Source of the DNA: Abiotrophia sp. HMSC24B09
Lineage (GTDB): Bacteria > Bacillota > Bacilli > Lactobacillales > Aerococcaceae
Assembly (NCBI RefSeq): GCF_001815865.1
Contig: NZ_KV822192.1
Location: forward strand, 1 to 64,000
Direction of reading: 5' to 3'
Length of the DNA: 64,000 nucleotides
The translations under genes were made by a program, and so were the position numbers. Within the stretch, counting starts at the first letter, position 1; each line of letters starts with the position of its first letter. The notes under the pieces are model-generated. The model worked only from the letters and a program-made list of their open reading frames with translations. It did no database searches and had not been told where the DNA came from. Shown piece after piece: positions 15,268 through 23,643 of the stretch.

Positions 15268-16002
15268 ATGTGGCAAAGAATGAACCAAGCCTGGCAAGAT
15301 CCTGTTAAGGGCAGCTGGTGGAAGGTGCTTTTGCTGATTGGTGCCTATCTGGTCAGCCAAATTTTGGCCGAGTGGGGATTGATACAGTATGGTCTGGCTC
15401 AATCAGGAATTGACTCCTATGACTTAGTAGGTGCCGATTTAAGTGACTTGGTCTATATACATCCTTGGGCTTTTGTCATTCTGGAGGCCATAGCTTTAGT
15501 GGTTTTAATCCTAGGGGTCTCTATTTGGGGCTTTAAGCTCTTTGATTGGACACTCAATAAATGGAAGCTCCTAGTCGGAGGTTTTGCTATTTACGGAATT
15601 ATGTATTGCTACCTGACAATTTATGACCAAGTCCTGATTGCTTACAACCCAGCCTTTGAGACCACGCAGAATCAGGCGGCCTTGCAAGTATCGACACAGG
15701 GTGCCCCTTTCCTCTTAACCTTTTTGGCCTTGGCCATACTGGGACCTATTGTCGAAGAAATTCTCTTCAGGGGCTTAGTGATGAAGTATCTATTGCCTCA
15801 GCTACCTTGGCTAGGTCTGGGGATATCCAGTGTCATTTTTGGTCTCCTACATCAACCAGCTAATGCTTTAGAATGGGGCCTCTACGCTGGCATGGGCTTA
15901 ATCTTAGGACTAACTTATTTGAAAACCAGGAGGCTTGAATATGCCATCTGTGTACATATTATTAATAACTGTGTGGCTGTCATGATGATGCATGGCCTAT
16001 AA
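15268..16002 (+). CDS. CPBP-family intramembrane metalloprotease
   Basis: 244-residue multi-spanning membrane protein. The core motifs are GPIVEEILFRGLVMKYL (EExxxR), FGLLHQPAN, and a C-terminal HIINNCVAV with the last metal-binding His. This is the CaaX protease/bacteriocin-processing (Abi) family. Such proteins process peptides or give self-immunity. No bacteriocin gene is visible next to it. It lies in one run with the secreted-protein gene before it and the ArsR gene 11 bp after it. Confidence 0.88.
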   Translation: MWQRMNQAWQDPVKGSWWKVLLLIGAYLVSQILAEWGLIQYGLAQSGIDSYDLVGADLSDLVYIHPWAFVILEAIALVVLILGVSIWGFKLFDWTLNKWKLLVGGFAIYGIMYCYLTIYDQVLIAYNPAFETTQNQAALQVSTQGAPFLLTFLALAILGPIVEEILFRGLVMKYLLPQLPWLGLGISSVIFGLLHQPANALEWGLYAGMGLILGLTYLKTRRLEYAICVHIINNCVAVMMMHGL

Positions 16003-16013
16003 GGAGGGAAGAC

Positions 16014-16394
16014 ATGGCAGAATATGAATGTCTAGAAGAACAAGTGATTAGTACGGAATGTGAGCGACTCAAGGAAGTCATGGATCCAGATCAACTGGCT
16101 GCACAGGCAACCTTATTCAAGGTTTTGGGTGATCTCAACCGAGTGAAAATTATGCATGTTTTGACGGTCTATGAACGCCTCTGCGTCTATGAAATCTCAC
16201 GCTTAATCGATGCCACCGTAGCGACGACTTCTCACCATCTGATTACTTTACGGAAGCATGGGATTATTCGCTCAGAGAAGGAAGGTAAGCATGTGATTTA
16301 TTCTTTGGATAGCCAATTGGTTTGCAAATTCATTGATTTAGCTAATCGCATGCGAGGACGCTGTCCAAAATGTGGGAAGATTCATGAATGCTAG
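16014..16394 (+). CDS. ArsR/SmtB-family metal-responsive repressor
   Basis: 126-residue winged-helix repressor. The core is FKVLGDLNRVKIMHVL, then ERLCVYEISRLID and TVATTSHHLITLRKHGIIRSEKEGKHVIYSL. The CadC-type metal site ELCVC is changed to RLCVY, so one thiolate is lost. Additional Cys residues lie at positions 6 and 16 and in a C-terminal CPKCGKIHEC that could form another metal site. No efflux pump gene lies nearby, so its target is unclear. The C-terminal zinc-ribbon-like tail is unusual for the family. Confidence 0.87.
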   Translation: MAEYECLEEQVISTECERLKEVMDPDQLAAQATLFKVLGDLNRVKIMHVLTVYERLCVYEISRLIDATVATTSHHLITLRKHGIIRSEKEGKHVIYSLDSQLVCKFIDLANRMRGRCPKCGKIHEC

Positions 16395-16406
16395 TCATCA
16401 AGATTA

Positions 16407-16434
16407 GACTGGGAGCTTGCTCCTGGTCTTTTTT
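16407..16434 (+). terminator. Terminator after the ArsR gene
   Basis: A 9-bp stem GACTGGGAG/CTCCTGGTC with a short loop and a run of six T residues. Confidence 0.85.
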
Positions 16435-16644
16435 GTTTCTGCGGATAAGCCTATTTAGAAGCTAGCGGGGTCTAGCAATCAAAATATGAATGAAATTGCT
16501 GTGAAATGGGGCTTGAAATCTGTATTCTTTACCAATTAAATAACTGCTTTGTAATATAATTTTCAAATTCTTTTCACATGTCAGTGCTAGGATAGAAGCA
16601 TCAAGAAAAACAATAAACTCATAGGAGAGAAAAGAGGAAGTTCA

Positions 16645-17943
16645 ATGAAAAGCAGAAAAATCATTAAATTAGTCGTAGGTTCTTTAACAGGGGGCGCGCT
16701 TATCTTAAGTGGCTTGGCCTTGCAAAATGTCGTGACACCGACGGCATCTCAAAATCAGACTAATACGGTCCAAGCCCAAGGAACAGCCAGTGAATTTGAA
16801 GAAACCATTATGAAGGCTGTTGAGAAGGCTAAAGACTCTGTCGTGTCTATCCAAAACTACCAGAAAGAAAGCCAACAAAATAATTTATATGGCTATGGCA
16901 CGGGAGGTGAAAACCAAGTGGACTTGGAAGACCCAAGTGCCTCCCAAAAATTAGCGGGTGAAGGTAGTGGCGTCATCTATAAGATTGACGGTGATACAGC
17001 CTATTTGGTAACCAATAACCATGTGGTGGAAAATGCTGATTCCCTTAAAGTCAAATTAGCTGATGGGACCACAGAAGATGGCGAATTAGTTGGCCGCGAT
17101 GCGGTGTCTGACTTAGCCGTTATCAAAATCTCGTCTAAGAATGTCAAATCGGCCATTAAGTTTGCTGACTCTGACGCAACCAAGGTAGGGAGTATCGCCA
17201 TTGCGATTGGGTCACCTCTAGGTAGTAAGTTCTCTAACTCTGTGACCCAAGGGATTATTTCTGGTCAATCACGGATTGTGCCAATGGACCTCAACAAGGA
17301 CGGCCAAGCCGATATTGAGACCACGCTCATTCAAACTTCAGCAGCGATTAACCCTGGTAACTCCGGTGGTGCCTTACTCAATAAGGACGGCGATCTAGTG
17401 GGCATCAACTCAAGCAAGTTCTCGAATGTAGACGTCGAAGGGATGGGGTTCGCCATTCCGTCTAAGGAAGTGCAACGCGTCATTGCACAGCTAGAAAAAG
17501 ACGGCAAAGTTACCCGGCCTTTCATTGGAATTAGCCAAAATGACTTAGCTAACATCACTAGCCGGTCTAAGACCGAAATTCTCAAACTCAAGTCCGACCA
17601 AACGGATGGGGTCGTGGTAACCGATACGGTCAAAGGCTCACCAGCTGAAACAGCAGGCCTCAAGAAATATGACGTTATCACCAAGATTGGCGATAAGGAA
17701 ATCAAGAATATCTTGGAGTTACGTCGGGAGCTCTATGCCTATAATGTAGGTGACAAAGTAGAGTTAACCGTCCTCAGAGAAGGAAAGGAAACCAAAGTCC
17801 AAGTAACACTTGGTGCCCAACCTGAGCAACAAAGCAACAATAATCTCCAACAATATCAACAAGGCCAACAAGGTCAAGGACAAGAGCAAGAGAATGGTCA
17901 AGAAGGTCAAACTCCACGCTTACCATTCCCAGGCCAACGTTAG
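16645..17943 (+). CDS. htrA: HtrA/DegP-family membrane-anchored serine protease
   Basis: 432-residue surface quality-control protease. A single N-terminal membrane anchor (about 8-27) is followed by a trypsin-like domain. The triad is His126 (TNNHVVE), Asp156 (VSDLAVI) and Ser240 (NPGNSGGAL). One PDZ domain covers about residues 300-395. The C-terminal tail is rich in Gln and Gly (about 395-430), which is unusual. It stands alone between two terminators. The 210-bp upstream region has an extended -10 (TGCTAGGAT at 16585-16593), but I see no CiaR-type repeat. Confidence 0.95.
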   Translation: MKSRKIIKLVVGSLTGGALILSGLALQNVVTPTASQNQTNTVQAQGTASEFEETIMKAVEKAKDSVVSIQNYQKESQQNNLYGYGTGGENQVDLEDPSASQKLAGEGSGVIYKIDGDTAYLVTNNHVVENADSLKVKLADGTTEDGELVGRDAVSDLAVIKISSKNVKSAIKFADSDATKVGSIAIAIGSPLGSKFSNSVTQGIISGQSRIVPMDLNKDGQADIETTLIQTSAAINPGNSGGALLNKDGDLVGINSSKFSNVDVEGMGFAIPSKEVQRVIAQLEKDGKVTRPFIGISQNDLANITSRSKTEILKLKSDQTDGVVVTDTVKGSPAETAGLKKYDVITKIGDKEIKNILELRRELYAYNVGDKVELTVLREGKETKVQVTLGAQPEQQSNNNLQQYQQGQQGQGQEQENGQEGQTPRLPFPGQR

Positions 17944-17957
17944 GAGTCAATAATGAT

Positions 17958-17992
17958 AGCCCACACCTCCGGCAAGAGGCATGGGCTTTTTT
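17958..17992 (+). terminator. Terminator after htrA
   Basis: Stem AGCCCA..CCTC/GAGG..TGGGCT with two mismatches, ending in TTTTTT. Confidence 0.8.
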
Positions 17993-18071
17993 GAGTACTG
18001 AGGCAATGGTCGAAAAACACGAACGTTTGAAAAATAAACCCAGCAAAAAGGCACTTTTGATAATTTTTTTC

Positions 18072-18099
18072 TTGCCGGAAGAAAGGGTTTTGCTATAAT
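18072..18099 (+). promoter_or_regulatory. Promoter of phnD
   Basis: TTGCCG at 18072-18077, 16 bp, then TATAAT at 18094-18099 with the extension TGC directly upstream of the -10. Confidence 0.7.
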
Positions 18100-18139
18100 T
18101 TGGGTAGAATCTATTATTTTTGCTGGAGGGATCCTTAAA

Positions 18140-19165
18140 ATGAAAAAAAGCCTGAAGCTTTTTGCCATCTTCACCTTAATTGCGACCTTTGTGGCCGGAT
18201 TAATCGCACCGTTTACTGCCAAGGCGGCAGAGAAAATTGACACGATTAAGATTGGTTTCGTGCCGTCACGTAACCCAGACGAAATCGTAACATCGACTGA
18301 ACCGCTCAAGAAATTATTGAAAGACGAACTTGCTAAAAATGGTTTTGAAGTTGAGAACGTAGAAATCACAGTAGGGACTAACTTTGAAGCTGTAGGGGAA
18401 GGATTAGCATCAGGGACTCTTGACTATGGTTTTATCCCATCAGGGACTTATGTTCTCTTTTCTGATGATGTGGAAGTTCTCTTAACTGCTACTCGTCAAG
18501 GGCTTAACAAAAACTCTGCTGAGCCAAAAGACTGGAATGACAAGAAAGCAACCGAACCTACTGATGAGCAAGTAACTTTCTACAAAGGCTTGGTTTTAGC
18601 TGGCCCATCTGCCAAAGGTAAGGAATTAGCTGAGAAAGTCAATAAGGGTGAAAAGTTAACTTGGGACGACCTCAACTCTGCTAAATGGACTGTTCTCTCA
18701 TCTTCATCAGCATCTGGTTACATTTACCCAACCCTCTGGCTCAAAGAAAACTTTGGTAAGAAGATTACCGATTTAGCTAACGTGGTACAATCTGATTCTT
18801 ATACCAATGCCATGACACGTTTGGCTGCTGAACAAGTTGATATTGTTGTTGGTTATGCTGACTTACGTCGCGACAACGTTGACAAGTGGCAAAAAGAAAT
18901 GGGCGCTTCAGCACCTATCTGGGAAGCAACTAACGTTATCGGCGTAACGCCAGACATCGTCAATGACACGGTATCTGCTAGCAAGACTTCCACAACTGTT
19001 TCACCTGAATTGAACGAAGCAATCAAGAAAGCCTTGATGGATATTGCTAAGACCGAAGAAGGTAAGAAAGTCATCAAGATTTACAACCACACCGGTTATA
19101 AAGAAGCCAAAGACGAAGACTACAACAAAGAGCGCGAAGCGCAAAAATTAATTAAGGGCAACTAG
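18140..19165 (+). CDS. phnD: Phosphonate/phosphate-type ABC binding protein
   Basis: 341-residue PhnD-family binding protein: IKIGFVPSRNPDEIV at the mature N-terminus, then the VEITVGTNFEAVGEGLASGTLDYGFIPSGTY region, typical of PhnD. The signal peptide has no lipobox: where VAGC would be expected it reads VAGL, and a type I site (AKA before AEK) follows. The protein is thus predicted to be secreted, not lipid-anchored. It heads the phnD-phnC-phnE-phnE importer and is separated from phnC by a terminator-like hairpin. No C-P lyase genes are in view, so the cargo could be phosphonate, phosphite or phosphate. Confidence 0.9.
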   Translation: MKKSLKLFAIFTLIATFVAGLIAPFTAKAAEKIDTIKIGFVPSRNPDEIVTSTEPLKKLLKDELAKNGFEVENVEITVGTNFEAVGEGLASGTLDYGFIPSGTYVLFSDDVEVLLTATRQGLNKNSAEPKDWNDKKATEPTDEQVTFYKGLVLAGPSAKGKELAEKVNKGEKLTWDDLNSAKWTVLSSSSASGYIYPTLWLKENFGKKITDLANVVQSDSYTNAMTRLAAEQVDIVVGYADLRRDNVDKWQKEMGASAPIWEATNVIGVTPDIVNDTVSASKTSTTVSPELNEAIKKALMDIAKTEEGKKVIKIYNHTGYKEAKDEDYNKEREAQKLIKGN

Positions 19166-19185
19166 TCCGCATGACGCTCAAGACG

Positions 19186-19216
19186 GCAGAGTCTCCGTGA
19201 GGCTCTGCTCTTTTTG
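19186..19216 (+). terminator. Intra-operon terminator-like hairpin between phnD and phnC
   Basis: Stem GCAGAG/CTCTGC with extra internal pairing, then TCTTTTTG. It probably reduces transcription of the downstream genes relative to the binding protein. Confidence 0.7.
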
Positions 19217-19293
19217 TGATAAGAGAGCACAGACAGGAGTATCTCTAAGGATTGCGTCTTGTCTGCCATTATAATGAGAAGAGAGGATTACAC

Positions 19294-20040
19294 ATGATAG
19301 AGTTCAAGAATGTCTCCAAGCGCTATCCCAATGGGGTGACGGCTCTGAAGAATGTCAACTTGACCATAGAACAAGGAGAATTTGTTGGGATTATCGGTTT
19401 GTCAGGTGCGGGGAAGTCTACCCTAATTCGTACCATTAACTGCATGCATCCGATTAGCGAAGGGGAGTTAACGGTCAATGGGACTAATGTTAGCCAATTA
19501 AAAGGTCAAAGCCTACGCCGTTTTCGCCGTAAAATTGGCATGATCTTCCAGTCTTTCAACCTAGTAACGCGGGCATCTGTCATCAGCAATGTGATGAATG
19601 CCTTTGTGCCAGATATTCCTTTTTGGCGGGTTCTCATTGGTTACTATAAGAAGGAAGAAGAAATTCGAGCGCTGACCGCCTTGGACCGCGTGGGAATCTT
19701 AGAAAAAGCCTACACTCGAGTAGACCAACTTTCCGGGGGCCAACAACAACGGGTGGCCCTAGCACGCACGCTGGCGCAGAACCCAGAGATTATTCTAGCC
19801 GATGAGCCGGTCGCAGCTCTAGACCCTGTTACAGCCAAAGCCGTAATGGAAGATTTCCAAGCTATTAATCGCGATGATAAGATTTCGATTTTACTCAATA
19901 TTCACCATGTGGAATTAGCCTTGGAATACTGTGATCGTATCATTGGTATTCGTGATGGGGAAGTTGTCTATGACGGACCTTCTGACCAAGTCACACCTGA
20001 AATCTTGGATGTGATTTACAAGGGCCAAGCGATTGAATAG
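19294..20040 (+). CDS. phnC: Phosphonate-type ABC transporter ATPase
   Basis: 248-residue ATPase energising import. Walker A is GLSGAGKST, the signature is LSGGQQQR, and Walker B is ILADEPVAALD. The PhnC-type insertion with RVLIGYY is present. ATG 19294 has a GAGAGG site; an upstream in-frame start at 19252 has no RBS. It is followed six bases later by the first permease gene. Confidence 0.93.
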   Translation: MIEFKNVSKRYPNGVTALKNVNLTIEQGEFVGIIGLSGAGKSTLIRTINCMHPISEGELTVNGTNVSQLKGQSLRRFRRKIGMIFQSFNLVTRASVISNVMNAFVPDIPFWRVLIGYYKKEEEIRALTALDRVGILEKAYTRVDQLSGGQQQRVALARTLAQNPEIILADEPVAALDPVTAKAVMEDFQAINRDDKISILLNIHHVELALEYCDRIIGIRDGEVVYDGPSDQVTPEILDVIYKGQAIE

Positions 20041-20046
20041 GGGGAC

Positions 20047-20877
20047 ATGATGATGAATGCATTCTGGCATCGTATGTGGGGACCACGAACCCGAACCCTA
20101 CCCAATGGTAAAACCGTCAGCAAGAAACGTTCTCTAACCTGGCTTTATCTCATCTTGGTTGTCCTAGCTTTCTATTATTCTATAGAACTTACTGGCTTCA
20201 AGATGTCGACCTTGCTCAAGCGAGGAAATCAGTTCTTTGTTATTTTAGGACGGATGTATCCGCCTAATTGGGATTACTGGGCTTCTGTTCAGGGACCGCT
20301 ATTAGATACCATTAAAATGTCTATCTTAGGCTCTGTCATTGGCGCCTTACTGGCCATTCCAGCCGCTGTGGTTGCTTCCTATAACATGGTTGTTAACCGG
20401 TGGATTACTGGCTCTATGAAATTAGTTCTTAGTTTGATTCGGACAGTGCCGACATTGATTTACGCCAGTGTTTTGACTCTGGTCTTTGGGATTGGGACTT
20501 TTGCTGGGACGGTGGCCATTGCCATCTTCACCTTCTCCTTTATGGCTAAGCAACTCTATGAAATGATTGAAACGGTTGATATGAAACCTTTTGAAGCCAT
20601 GGAAGCCCTAGGTGCTAACCGGGTTTATAGTTTTCTAGGCGCCATTTTGCCACAAGTCTTACCTTCCTATCTTGCTTCTTCCCTTTATACTTTTGAAGGG
20701 AATGTCCGTCACGCAGCCATTCTGGGATGGGTTGGTGCTGGTGGGATTGGGGTCATCTTGAATGAGAAGATTGCTTGGCGTGAGTACACGAATTTAGGCA
20801 TGATTTTAGTTGCCCTCTATGTGACAGTCCTGATTATCGAGTATACCAGTCGCTACTTGCGCTCTAAACTAACTTAG
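20047..20877 (+). CDS. phnE: Phosphonate-type ABC permease 1
   Basis: 276-residue membrane protein of the PhnE family with about six membrane segments. The EAA-type loop is MKPFEAMEALGANRVYSFLGA, and the family end motif HAAILGWVGAGGIG follows. Three ATG codons follow each other (20047, 20050, 20053); spacing from AGGGGGA favours 20053. It forms a heterodimer with the following permease. Confidence 0.9.
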   Translation: MMMNAFWHRMWGPRTRTLPNGKTVSKKRSLTWLYLILVVLAFYYSIELTGFKMSTLLKRGNQFFVILGRMYPPNWDYWASVQGPLLDTIKMSILGSVIGALLAIPAAVVASYNMVVNRWITGSMKLVLSLIRTVPTLIYASVLTLVFGIGTFAGTVAIAIFTFSFMAKQLYEMIETVDMKPFEAMEALGANRVYSFLGAILPQVLPSYLASSLYTFEGNVRHAAILGWVGAGGIGVILNEKIAWREYTNLGMILVALYVTVLIIEYTSRYLRSKLT

Positions 20878-20889
20878 GAGGTTCGGATC

Positions 20890-21699
20890 ATGATTAATAA
20901 AATTAATGAAATGTATGAATCACGTACCTCAGATAAGTATTTCAAGGCCTTATGGGTGCTTGGTTTAGTAATTCTCATTGTTTGGTCCTGGTCAGCTTTG
21001 GGCTCTATTGATATTTCTGAAAAGGGCCCAACCATTGCCTTCAATATTATTAGCGGGATTTTCCACCCTAACTTGGAAACCTTACTTGGTTTAGGTGAGA
21101 GCGGCGTACTCCACTTGCTCCTAGAAACGGCAGCTATTGCTTTCATGGGAACCATTGTAGGGGCTGTATTCTCTATCCCTTTGGCCTTTCTGGCTTCAGG
21201 TAAGGTCATGCCAATGCCCATTACTGTCATTACACGCCTCTTCGTAATGGCAGTTCGGACCATCCCAAGTTTTGTTTACGGGCTCATGTTTATCCGCGTA
21301 ACCGGTCCGGGTGCTTTCGCTGGGGTCATGACCCTATCAGTTACTTCGATTGGGATGATTTCTAAGCTCTTCTCAGAAACCATTGATGATTTAGATGATT
21401 CAATACTTGAGGCGCTTGATGCGGCGGGGTGTTCTACCTTCCAGAAAATTCGCTGCGGGATTATTCCGCAACTTTGGTCTAGTTTGATCTCTACCCTGAT
21501 TTTCCGTTTCGATATGAACCTACGTGACGCTACGATTCTAGGGGTTGTTGGCGCCGGCGGGATTGGGGCACCATTGACTTTTGCGATTAACGGCTACAAA
21601 TGGGATGAAGTGGGTGCCATATTAATTGGTCTAATTGCTTTTATCTTGATTGTCGAGTATAGCTCTAGTTACATCCGCAAACGTTTGACCCAAGGTTAA
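20890..21699 (+). CDS. phnE: Phosphonate-type ABC permease 2
   Basis: 269-residue second permease of the same family. The loop DSILEALDAAGCSTFQKIRCG and the block DATILGVVGAGGIGAPL match PhnE. It lies 12 bp after permease 1 and ends the operon. Confidence 0.9.
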   Translation: MINKINEMYESRTSDKYFKALWVLGLVILIVWSWSALGSIDISEKGPTIAFNIISGIFHPNLETLLGLGESGVLHLLLETAAIAFMGTIVGAVFSIPLAFLASGKVMPMPITVITRLFVMAVRTIPSFVYGLMFIRVTGPGAFAGVMTLSVTSIGMISKLFSETIDDLDDSILEALDAAGCSTFQKIRCGIIPQLWSSLISTLIFRFDMNLRDATILGVVGAGGIGAPLTFAINGYKWDEVGAILIGLIAFILIVEYSSSYIRKRLTQG

Positions 21700-21710
21700 A
21701 TTGAAGCTTG

Positions 21711-21745
21711 GAGCTCCTGTGAAAACAGGGGCTCTTTTTATTTTT
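21711..21745 (+). terminator. Terminator of the phn operon
   Basis: A 10-bp stem GAGCTCCTGT/ACAGGGGCTC with a GAAA tetraloop, then TTTTTATTTTT. Confidence 0.92.
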
Positions 21746-21852
21746 GTAACATCTACGTAATAATCTGCGTTGTCGATTTGGACCGGTAATAAGCGGAATG
21801 TTGCGAATTTATGAATTATTCGGGAAATAAATAATAAAAAACAAAGATTCAC

Positions 21853-21881
21853 TTGTAATCTTTCTGTAACAGAGTTACAAT
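21853..21881 (+). promoter_or_regulatory. Promoter of the LPXTG protein gene with an overlapping palindrome
   Basis: TTGTAA at 21853-21858, 17 bp, then TACAAT at 21876-21881. The imperfectly centred palindrome TGTAAC-AGA-GTTACA (21865-21879) covers the spacer and part of the -10, a place typical for a repressor. Confidence 0.65.
21854..21870 (+). promoter_or_regulatory. WalR (YycF)-type box
   Basis: TGTAAT, five bases, TGTAAC matches the published WalR consensus TGTWAH-N5-TGTWAH at every position. It overlaps the -35 element and spacer of the LPXTG gene promoter. WalRK controls cell-wall genes in Firmicutes, so a surface-protein target is reasonable. Binding is not shown. Confidence 0.6.
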
Positions 21882-21913
21882 AAGTGTAACAAAAGGAAAG
21901 GAAGCGATTCACC

Positions 21914-22876
21914 ATGAAAAAGTGGTCGAAAGGAATCTTAGTTTTGGGTTTAGTTGCCAGTGTTTTGGGTAGCTATCCAGTTGCAGCACAAGCCACTGCA
22001 TCAAATAATGAGGCGGAGGCCAGCCAAGTAGCGCAAGCTAAGGAACACAGTATTGTGCGCTATGTTCTAGTTAATGCCCAAGATAATACAGAAGGGCTTG
22101 TTTTCTACTTCTTGGTAGAGGGTAATCGTGATCAAGCTGTCTCTGCGGCTCATAAGTGGCTAGTAGAACAAGGTCTTGAAAAAGATGGTATGGCGGGTGT
22201 TAAGGAATATAAACCAGCCAAAGAACGCGAAACGTCTGAAGGTTTGGTGACCGCTAGCGTATATGATGCTAGTCAAACCATTCAAAATTTTGCGGCGCTC
22301 AAGAAAAAATTCGATAGCTACTTAGCGCAGTTGCCTCTGGAAGATGAAGCGGATAAACAAGTGCTACCTGTTATTTCATTGCCAGCACCTAAGCCTGAAC
22401 AAAAGCCAGCAGAGAGCTCGCAAGCTTCAGAATCTAAGCCAAGTGAATCCAAGCCGGCCGAATCTTCTCAATCTACAGCCTCTAAGCCAGCTGAATCCAA
22501 ACCGGCTGAGTCTTCCCAATCTTCAATGTCTAAGCCAAGTGAATCCAAACCGGCCGAATCTTCTCAATCCACAGCCTCTAAGCCAGCTGAATCCAAACCA
22601 GCTGAGTCTTCTCAATCCTCAGTTTCTAAGCCAAGTGAATCTAAGCCCAACGAATCTTCAAAACCTAACGAATCTAAGCCTTCTGACTCTAAATCTGAAT
22701 CAAAAGAAAGTCAAAGCTCAAGTAGTAAGGTAGAGGTCAAGAAAGAAAGCAAAAGAGAGAATAAGAAGGGCCTGCCAAATACAGGTGAGGTGGACCGCCT
22801 ACCATTCTTGTTAGTGGGTGCTCTACTAGTCATTGCAGCGATTGGCCTCATCCTCATGCGTCGTCGTCCTTCCTAA
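21914..22876 (+). CDS. LPXTG cell-wall-anchored protein with Ser/Pro/Lys repeats
   Basis: 320-residue surface protein. A signal peptide (about 1-27, ending AQA) precedes a globular domain of about 130 residues (HSIVRYVLVNAQDNTEGLVFYF onward) that I do not recognise. Next is a stalk of 16-residue repeats such as SKPSESKPAESSQSTA. The end is the sortase motif LPNTG, a membrane helix and RRR. The stalk is probably a wall-spanning spacer. The gene is single, between two strong terminators, and its promoter carries a WalR-type box. Confidence 0.88.
   Translation: MKKWSKGILVLGLVASVLGSYPVAAQATASNNEAEASQVAQAKEHSIVRYVLVNAQDNTEGLVFYFLVEGNRDQAVSAAHKWLVEQGLEKDGMAGVKEYKPAKERETSEGLVTASVYDASQTIQNFAALKKKFDSYLAQLPLEDEADKQVLPVISLPAPKPEQKPAESSQASESKPSESKPAESSQSTASKPAESKPAESSQSSMSKPSESKPAESSQSTASKPAESKPAESSQSSVSKPSESKPNESSKPNESKPSDSKSESKESQSSSSKVEVKKESKRENKKGLPNTGEVDRLPFLLVGALLVIAAIGLILMRRRPS
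22433..22640 (+). repeat. 48-bp tandem repeats encoding the wall stalk
   Basis: Two 48-bp unit types alternate (A B A B, then a partial A). Each encodes SKPSESKPAESSQSTA or SKPAESKPAESSQSSM/V. The AB pair gives a 96-bp higher-order repeat that could change copy number by recombination. Confidence 0.85.
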
Positions 22877-22891
22877 ATTTAATGTATTAGC

Positions 22892-22925
22892 AAAAAAGCC
22901 ATGGTTTCAAACCATGGCTTTTTAT
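22892..22925. terminator. Bidirectional terminator between the LPXTG gene and ktrA
   Basis: A perfect stem AAGCCATGGTTT and its complement around a one-base centre, with A and T runs on both sides. It serves the converging transcripts. Confidence 0.9.
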
Positions 22926-22935
22926 GATAGTCGGT

Positions 22936-23622
22936 TTAGTCGTTAAAGTAGCCTAAGTAGTCATATTTCTCAAAAACATGAGAATTAGCCATCGCGACCA
23001 AAATGGTGTTGGCTTCAATTGGGTGGTTGATGGCAATAGAAGAATTCAACTTCTCGCCTTTTTCTTCCCGCATACCAATTAGGTTGAGTTCGTACTTGCG
23101 ACGCAAGTCTAATTCTAAGACAGTCTTACCGACCCATGCGTCAGGCGCCGTAAATTCGACAATCGAGGTATCATCGTCTAATCGTAGTACTTCGTCAATC
23201 TTATTACGGAGAATCTTAGATGCTAATCGGACACCGGAGTCGCGTTCAGGAGAGACCACTACATGGACGCCTACTTCATAGAGGACCTCTTCAAAGGTTA
23301 AGCTACGAGCCTTACCCACGATACGAGGGACACCTAATTTTTTACAGTGCATAGCCGCTAGTACGGAGCTTTCCAGGTTAGTACCGGTTGCGATAATGAC
23401 AATGTCGCATTCCTTAACACCGATATTTTTCAAGAAGTCATAATCGGTAATGTCGCCAACGGCCGCTTTAGTAACATAGTCCGCCACGTCTTGGACATTG
23501 GCTTGTCGGTTGTCAATGGCGATAACGTCTACATCGTATTTGCTAAGTTCTTTAGCGACGGTACGGCCAAAGACCCCCAGACCTAAGACGCCAATAATCC
23601 GAGTATTAAGTTTTGGTTTCAT
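22936..23622 (-). CDS. ktrA: Potassium uptake regulatory subunit KtrA
   Basis: 228-residue cytoplasmic RCK protein gating the KtrB channel. The N-terminal Rossmann motif GVLGLGVFGRTVAKEL binds nucleotides, and the TrkA-C domain (about 140-220) follows. The length is normal. It lies 21 bp downstream of ktrB on the same strand. In relatives, ATP/ADP and c-di-AMP control it; that is family knowledge only. Confidence 0.93.
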   Translation of the reverse strand: MKPKLNTRIIGVLGLGVFGRTVAKELSKYDVDVIAIDNRQANVQDVADYVTKAAVGDITDYDFLKNIGVKECDIVIIATGTNLESSVLAAMHCKKLGVPRIVGKARSLTFEEVLYEVGVHVVVSPERDSGVRLASKILRNKIDEVLRLDDDTSIVEFTAPDAWVGKTVLELDLRRKYELNLIGMREEKGEKLNSSIAINHPIEANTILVAMANSHVFEKYDYLGYFND

Positions 23623-23643
23623 AAGTGTACAGATCCTTTCTGA

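Noticed and set aside
22344..22733. Plus-strand frame within the LPXTG gene
   Set aside because: It is a shadow of the low-complexity repeat; the main frame has the signal peptide and LPNTG.
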